Assembly (NCBI GenBank): GCA_004009845.1
Contig: RMBW01000029.1
Location: forward strand, 230,652-294,651
Direction of reading: 5' to 3'
DNA: 64,000 nucleotides
Source: Davidsoniella eucalypti
Taxonomy: Eukaryota > Ascomycota > Sordariomycetes > Microascales > Ceratocystidaceae
This document shows positions 57,779 through 64,000 of this stretch, piece by piece (positions within the stretch are counted from its first letter, which is position 1; every line of letters starts with the position of its first letter). The notes beneath the pieces were generated by a model. The model had not been told where the DNA came from and made no database searches. It saw only the letters and a program-made list of their open reading frames with translations. The position numbers and the translations under genes are program-made.

Positions 57779-59332
57779 TTAGTTATGAACCAAAGACTTA
57801 TCTCGAGGCTCGGCGTTTGTGACCGGCGATATAGAAACCGAATGTCTGTGGAAAGACAGTTGACCATTCACACCACCGTCTCCGTCCAAGGCCCTAAGCA
57901 AAGGAAATTGCGAATCACCAGAACTCAAGCTAGATGTTCCTGCTGACTCGACCGTCGGGCCACAAGAAACGCCCCGTGGCTTTGCATCGTGAGCGATATC
58001 CCAACAGTCCGGGTGAATATTGGACGGCGGTGGGGTTACTGATGAGATATTGTAGTTTGAGATGGCAATCTCGGCCTGCTCCGGGCTAAAGAAATCAATA
58101 CCGTAGTAATCAAATAGAGCAGGCGCATAGATTGGCGCCGGGCGATCCTTTCTCTTGCGTCCAGCCATACCACGGCCGGCATTAGAACGGCGGATATCGG
58201 TGGCTATAGTCGGCGCCTCGGTGGATCTAGCTGGGCTTTCGGTCAAGGACGATCGGATAGAGGACAAAGCAGACCATGAGGAACAGGCTGTCAAGGGCGG
58301 AGATGGTAGTGGACGGGTTGGAGGTGTAGAAGGTAGGGTGGGAAAGGCAGGCACATGCTCTGGCGCCAGATATCCACGAATAATGTCTGTATATCCTGGA
58401 GAGCCGAGCGTCTCACATCTCGCCACTGTAGCACGTGGGCTTAGGCCGTCCGTGTTGAGAGATGTCTCGAGATAGAACTCTTCGCCTGCGTCTATGGGAC
58501 TCACCGTGCAGCTATTCAACACACTACCAGCGGCCCAGCTCCTCGCCTTACCCCCAGACACCCGCTTTATGTACGCACCGGGATCTTCGATCGCAAGGTC
58601 GCCGGAGGATGCTAGATGTGCATGGTCCGGGAACTCGGCGTGTGGCAGGGCGGAAAAGGGCGTTTCGACTGCATCTTCGACGTCCCAGTCGGCAAACGGT
58701 GGTGTGATCTCGGGCCATGATTGTGCAGGCGGTGCGCCAGCGGGGATCTTCGCCCAGTTGTGCGCAAGTGACGAGCGGTGGAAATCGGATGTGTAGATAA
58801 TTTCGGTGTTAGTCTTTGAGTTACCATCGCTGGCTGAACTGGTAGTAGAACCAGGTTTTAGCGGATCTACGGCTGAGCAATGGACTGGCGATCGTTCGAT
58901 TGTAAACTCCATGATCTTCTGGATAGCCTGCGATGTCGATTCCGTCTTCCTTTCTGGGAAGCTCTGCTCCGTCTCTGTCTTCTTTTGTAGGGAGCAGTCT
59001 GTGTGTCTTTGACGAGCAAGCGCCTCTTTCAACCCCAGCAGGCCCTCATAAAACCACCGTCTATGTTCTTGAATGTCAGCGTTGCAGTCACAGTGCAAAG
59101 ACGAGGTGGCATGGCTCCAGTTGTGCGTACCAAGATCGTAGAACAGCGCCAGGAAGTCTAGTTGCTGTTGCGTTAGAGTGTAGCTACCGTTGGGGGTAGG
59201 CCTTGAGCAGGTATCTTTATCCTGGGAGTATAGAGATGGCGAAGTATTGGCAGGTTGTTGGTAGCAACTAGGATGATGTAGGATCGGTGATAGAGGCAAG
59301 TCCGCTGTTGAAGAAGTTGCAGACGGGTCCAT
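57779..59332 (-). CDS. Fungal protein of unknown function (517 aa)
   Basis: Single exon. No family recognised. Residues about 50-110 look structured: TLTQQQLDFLALFYDLGTHN followed by CDCNADIQEHRRWFYEGLLGL, which resembles a small helical N-terminal domain with a Cys pair. The rest is Ser/Pro/Thr-rich and probably disordered. One conserved-looking block near residues 395-450 has a basic patch (GRKRKDRPAPIYAP, a possible nuclear localisation signal), then ALFDYYGIDFFSPEQAEIAI. The frame is long and uniform, with strong coding composition and no competing frame, so it is a real gene. A regulatory protein is conceivable, but nothing shows it. It lies upstream-to-downstream in tandem with ORC3. 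Confidence 0.75.
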   Translation of the reverse strand: MDPSATSSTADLPLSPILHHPSCYQQPANTSPSLYSQDKDTCSRPTPNGSYTLTQQQLDFLALFYDLGTHNWSHATSSLHCDCNADIQEHRRWFYEGLLGLKEALARQRHTDCSLQKKTETEQSFPERKTESTSQAIQKIMEFTIERSPVHCSAVDPLKPGSTTSSASDGNSKTNTEIIYTSDFHRSSLAHNWAKIPAGAPPAQSWPEITPPFADWDVEDAVETPFSALPHAEFPDHAHLASSGDLAIEDPGAYIKRVSGGKARSWAAGSVLNSCTVSPIDAGEEFYLETSLNTDGLSPRATVARCETLGSPGYTDIIRGYLAPEHVPAFPTLPSTPPTRPLPSPPLTACSSWSALSSIRSSLTESPARSTEAPTIATDIRRSNAGRGMAGRKRKDRPAPIYAPALFDYYGIDFFSPEQAEIAISNYNISSVTPPPSNIHPDCWDIAHDAKPRGVSCGPTVESAGTSSLSSGDSQFPLLRALDGDGGVNGQLSFHRHSVSISPVTNAEPRDKSLVHN

Positions 59333-60053
59333 GGTAATCGTATGGTTATTTGTAAGTATATAGTTTCTTGGATGATTAAGTGGTGGTAGAGCTAGATATT
59401 AGTATGTGATAGTCACTATAAATGTTGGGTATATGAAGACAATATAAAGCCAAAGCAAAGAGAACTTGTACGACAAAAACGCAGGGACCATGCGAACATA
59501 TACAAGTTTTAGACACTGGCGAAGCCGGAACTTCAAAGACGATATAGGAAAATTGCTCAAAGAAGGTATCAATAGAAGATAAAAGAAATCCATTTACGGG
59601 CTATTCAAAGACAGAGCAGCAGGTTTTGAAATGGACGAGACAAAGGAAAGACTTGTTGTACTATCAAAGAACGGATAGGAATAGAGAAAGACATGACGTC
59701 CATATATTCTAGTCTAGCTTTGGTGAAACAGTTTAAGCCTAAACAAACACACACAAAAGGCCAACAAAGAAACGTCAAGTAGCACCGGATAATGTTATTA
59801 TCTAAACTAAAAAGGACATCACAAAAAGACTCTGGGCAGTGTATAAGGCGGTGACGTTGTAAACAGAGGATGAGACGTCAAAGAAGAAAACAAGAAAGAT
59901 AAAAGAGCGGTACACAATCTATATAATGCGGGGGCAAGAAACACCGAGACTCTGGGAACAATAACAAACAAAGAAAACCCCAAAAAACTCCACGCCAGTC
60001 GAAGATGACAAGAAAAAGAATAAAAAAAGGCAGGGAACACCACATTGTGCCAT
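59333..60053. other. Tandem intergenic region, promoter of the 517-aa gene / 3' end of ORC3
   Basis: 721 bp, AT-rich and A-rich on the plus strand. Small minus frames here are hydrophobic translations of T-rich sequence. No gene seen. Confidence 0.5.
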
Positions 60054-62403
60054 CTACATCCACTTCACCTTGGCGATATGGTCTGCCTTCTTGCGGCTCG
60101 CCTTGACATAGCCGAGCAATCTCAGTTCCGCCAGACCACGATAAAACAGACTCAACGCCTGCCGTTCATCCATATCAGAGCCCAAGGCACCCTTGAACGC
60201 AACCCATAGATCAGCCACGTTGACTAGCGAGCCGGCCTCGAGATAGAGTTTGTAAAGAATGCAAGTAGCCGGTGGCACGCCCTTCTTCTTCTTCGTCGGC
60301 TCCAGCTGCTGACCGTCCGCGCCCGGCTCCATCTCAGCATTTGCGTCTTCGGGGCTATTATCAGAGCAGCACGAGCATGCCAGGTAGTCCTGAGGCCGTG
60401 CTAGACCACGCTCGAAGACCATAGGAGGCCGCGGCACGAAGACGTCACGGTGCGGAGCACGGTTATCAAACATCCACGCCTCGTGCAGCACCTGCTGACT
60501 CGAGGGGAACAGGTCAACCTTGACTGCAGGTGTGTCGCCGGGACTCAATGGTGCCGTTGGATCGCCCGCCTGCCGCACCATGTAGGTCAACAAATTGCAT
60601 AGTCTGTCGACGATGGCCGAATAGGCACGGTCTGTATCTGTAAGCACGGCTGAGTTGAGGGATAGCTGGACGCGCTGGGCAACTATTGTGGCGCGCGCCA
60701 TCTTGTTCGGGCTAGAGTGTACACTGCGTAGGCTCGACTTGGCCACCTCGGCCTCAACTTGCAGACTGGCGATTTCGCCTGCAATTTCTACCAAAGCAGC
60801 CTTAGCTTCGGACGTGATGGAGCCGGCAAGTGTACTATCGAGCGCCAGCAGAATATGGGCTATAAGGCCACGAACGACATCAGGCTCGAAGTGCTTGATG
60901 GCCGCCATGGATGGTGAGTCCGGGCCGAGCGAGATACCCTCGGCGAGCAGCTCGGTGTACACATCGAAGTAGTTGTCGGCGCGTTTCTCAATGGCACAGA
61001 CAATCTCGGCAGCCACAAGCAGCTGGCTGACATATAATTCGCGCTTCTCATGCACCCACTTCACCGTCTCGGCACGAAGAAAGTCGGCATCGACCAGCAG
61101 CCGCCGTGCCGTCTTGAACTCGCCGCGGGCAACCAAGGCCTCGACATGAGCGTGGAACGACGCCATAGACTTAATACCCTCTAGTAGCTCAGGTTGTATC
61201 TGCAGCTGTAGAGTCTCCGTCGTCGACGTAGCTAGGCTATCATCTAGCAAGACGCTCAGTGGGTTTGCGTAGAAATGGCACATGTAGGCGTACTTGAGCG
61301 AGTTGACAAACGACTGGATGCCTGCTACCTGGTCCTGCTGTCTATCGATGAACGAACGTAGCAGCGTTGGACCCAGCCGTAGCGATACATCGGGCGAAGC
61401 CACCGCAACCCTAAAGACACGTGCCAGAATAGTCATGCTCTGCACCACGTCAAACTGTGCGCCGTACAGCATACGACACGTTGACTTGAGGAGCCGCGCC
61501 TGCAGCATCTCCGTACTTGTAGCGATGCCGAATAATAGCGTGAAGGGAATCTGGGCGCGCCACGAGCTGAACACCGTGATTAGATCCGACAACAGCCCGC
61601 TCTCGAAGCCTTCACCGTCTTGGAACGCCACGAACACATGCTCGCATGGCTCCATCTGCGCGTCGAGATATGCCTTCAACGCCGCCAGATCGTAGTCGAG
61701 GAATTTGGATCCAGTCTTGCCCGTCTGCACTTCGCCATCTGCCCCTTCATCATCGTCGTCGTTGGTGATGGTTGTCGTCGTGGTATCGCCGGGCGCAGTC
61801 ACAGTAGTTACTCCACGAACAACTTGCTTCAGCGTCGATTTTATCGTCGTGGCATCGGCCGACCGCAGCCGGACAAACCGGCTCGGTAACGCCTCGGTCA
61901 GACTCTCACCTAGCTGCTCGAAAAGGAGGTCTTGCGAGGCTATGTTGGGACCCGTGATGATGAACGCCGAGGGGATCCGTGTCCCACATTCGCCTGCTGA
62001 GCCGTCGACAAAGTCGCACACCTGGTCTAGTGTCGCCTGGTTGGCTGACCGGAGCTCGGCTCGCACGCGCTCCTCGATTTGGCCCCATCGGTTGCGGAAT
62101 AGCTTCTCGCGCAGTATCGTCGATGGCTCTATTTCAACGCCCCCCATTAAGGGCACGAACAGGTTGTTGGTGGCCACGCCGTTCCTCTTAGTAGGTGACT
62201 CGGGTTCGACCGCAACCTTCTTGATTGAGCGTCGCTTGTTCAGCGGCCGATCACCTGGGAAGATATCATCGTTGTCATCTGGCCGGAAGACGTATGCCAC
62301 CTATTTCCCATATTGTTAACATCAAGTTACTATTGCCTGCACAGGCAATGAGCTTTTTAAAAAAACTCACAAGGTCATCGTGTTCGTTCAATATCGAGTC
62401 CAT
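60054..62403 (-). CDS. ORC3: Origin recognition complex subunit 3
   Basis: Two exons, 62403-62371 (11 codons, MDSILNEHDDL) and 62300-60054, separated by a 70-nt phase-0 intron; 759 residues. Orc3 is a core subunit of the complex that marks replication origins and loads MCM2-7. The N-terminal half is the degenerate AAA+-like region (SAFIITGPNIASQDLLFEQL), lacking a proper Walker A lysine as expected for Orc3. The block IQSFVNSLKYAYMCHFYANPLSVLL and the C-terminal winged-helix region (CILYKLYLEAGSLVNVADLWVAF, ending VKASRKKADHIAKVKWM; both shown in pieces) are diagnostic. The single-frame second exon has no ATG where the first exon joins it (it begins GTG), which supports the spliced start. Longer than yeast Orc3 (616), mainly through a Thr/Asp-rich insert near residues 180-205. 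Confidence 0.92.
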
Positions 62404-64000
62404 TACATGTAGAGATAGACAGGTCTTTCTGTATATATGCCTCTAGATGTCACTTTCTTCGAACAAGCTACCGGCAGTTTCTTTTGCACCCTAATGCTAA
62501 TTACGCCGTATTACGTCAGTTCTAAAGAGAATCTCTTCGTCCCGTTCAATACAGATTCCCAAAAGTTTCGTAAAAGTAAGCAATGCTGAGCGATGAACTT
62601 GATTCAGGGAGGTTCCCGACGATTTCTAGCGCGAAAACACGACTTCTCTTTCTCTCTACGCGTACAGTGTAAATACATACATGTACTGTAGTGCTATGAG
62701 TTAAGCATAAACACAGTAGCCATCGAGTTCGCCCCACTATTTCTTCTTTAGCTTACAATTACATTCTTTCTTCTCATGTTGCTTGGTTTCCTGATATCAT
62801 TGACGGAAATATTGTTACTTATAAAGAATCGTTCAGTCGTTATTTTTACATCAAGTCTTATAGTATGCTAAATAAATGAGCACGTAATGTCCATCTTATC
62901 ACGCATTTTGTCGTTACTAGTGGACCATACCTCCACTATGAGCAACAAAAAACAAAACTATTTTATTAAAAAAATGGCGTAATCGAGTCAGGTGCTATGG
63001 ATAAAGCCCAGCAACGAGATTCCCGCCGCGGGGTCGGTCATCCAGAACCTTCAAAGAGGCTCCCTGAGGTGAGTGCGAGCGATCGAAAATGTGTTGCGAA
63101 AAGAGGGGTCGGTCGCCGGTGAGAATATCCCTCGAGACGGGAAAAGACGGGCTCAAAGCCTCACGAAATGGTGCATCGAAGACGACAAATGTCGAAAAAG
63201 AAAACGAGAATGGACAGCAGCATGTGCTGGTTGCTCTTAAAACCCTATGACGAGAGAAATTCGTCCAAATACGAAGGGGGAGGTACTCGAACTCAAAGAT
63301 CCTGAGTAACCCTAATGTCTACAATTTAAAGTGTCTTGTGTCTTAAGTCGTAAAACCTTTGATGTTAACATGCACAAGTTAGAACAGATCATCACGTTTA
63401 GATAGGGTATAAGTCATGGTAAAACTTAGAAGAAAAAAAACAGAATTCAAAAACTACCCAGTGTATAGCTGCAAAAAACAGAGAGAATCAAAAAACAGTA
63501 CAACATGAATCAAAGAATACAACGACCAGATATTGCTGCGAAAATGCAATAGCTGAATAAACAGAAATAAAGACAAGCAAGAACAGCGTCAAGATACTTT
63601 TGCAGTTCAAGGCCACGGAAAAGCAACCCTTCTAGCTAGCTATACTTTCTGAGTTAGGAGGAAACATGTTCATCAACCACTAGAGATAGTAGCCAGAAGC
63701 CAGTCCAATAACGAACATGAGAGAAAATGATTATAATGGTAGCATCGAGTATATCAGACAAGGGCAATATAATTTGCATATATGTCCTTGAAATACGTTG
63801 AGCATACATACAAAATATATAGTTTCGGCATCCGAGATCGACCGGGTGGTGAGTTGTGATGTGATAGCTTGTGGAACTGGCGATTTTTTTTTCATACAAA
63901 TGCCCGAGTCAATAATCAAGAGAAAACAGTCAAGAATAGTAACCAACAAAGGCCATGAGTAACCGAAAAGGAAAACGGAGGGGGGAAAATAGTAACAGGG
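62404..64000. other. Intergenic, right edge of window
   Basis: ORC3 promoter and further non-coding DNA. TAACCCTAA occurs at 63307-63315. A GC-richer island at about 63000-63250 contains repeated GGGGTCGGTC (63030-63039 and 63105-63114). No open frame looks like protein and no tRNA could be folded here by eye. Confidence 0.5.

Overview
This window comes from a filamentous ascomycete (Pezizomycotina), most likely a Sordariomycete and possibly Hypocreales; the class is inferred from protein character only. Most genes carry short introns (56-143 nt, GTRAGT-like donors, YAG acceptors). The gene set is eukaryotic nuclear housekeeping, intergenic DNA is AT-rich with polypyrimidine tracts, and there are no bacterial operons, CRISPR arrays or recognisable intact transposons. 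I delimit 18 protein-coding genes. Splice junctions were placed by eye, and each one checked keeps the reading frame and joins conserved protein blocks.

Layout. 1-5.8 kb: a WD40-cyclophilin spliceosomal isomerase (-) divergent from UTP18 (+). 5.8-14.5 kb: an 8.7 kb gene desert. 14.5-19.4 kb: a 1,597-residue acidic, low-complexity protein of unknown function (+). 20.1-24.0 kb: GINS subunit SLD5 and a fused pseudouridine-5'-phosphate glycosidase/PfkB kinase, both (-). 25.1-26.0 kb: a small predicted GPI-anchored secreted protein (+). 29.4-34.1 kb: a phenol 2-monooxygenase-type flavoprotein (+) converging on mitochondrial methylmalonate-semialdehyde dehydrogenase (-). 36.0-43.1 kb: a TAF3-like histone-fold protein (+), a mitochondrial PPR protein (-), RCL1 (+) and a DUF1746 membrane protein that may be Dsc4 (-). 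44.0-53.6 kb: cytosolic PheRS alpha (+), NPL4 (+) and the arginine-specific carbamoyl-phosphate synthase large chain (-, eight exons). 56.3-62.4 kb: SEC66 (+), an unknown fungal protein (-) and ORC3 (-).

Functional links. The genes are not a dedicated pathway cluster. UTP18 and RCL1 both act in the SSU processome, SLD5 and ORC3 in replication initiation, and NPL4, SEC66 and the possible Dsc4 in ER translocation or degradation. The two catabolic enzymes (phenol hydroxylase type and MMSDH) are convergent neighbours without evidence of co-regulation.

Most notable: a 40-bp segment of the monooxygenase coding sequence is repeated (39/40) in the gene's own upstream region, and a decayed coding relic lies on the minus strand at about 54.35-55.2 kb, with in-frame stops of the kind C-to-T (RIP-like) mutation makes. 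I did not find a convincing new multi-gene system.
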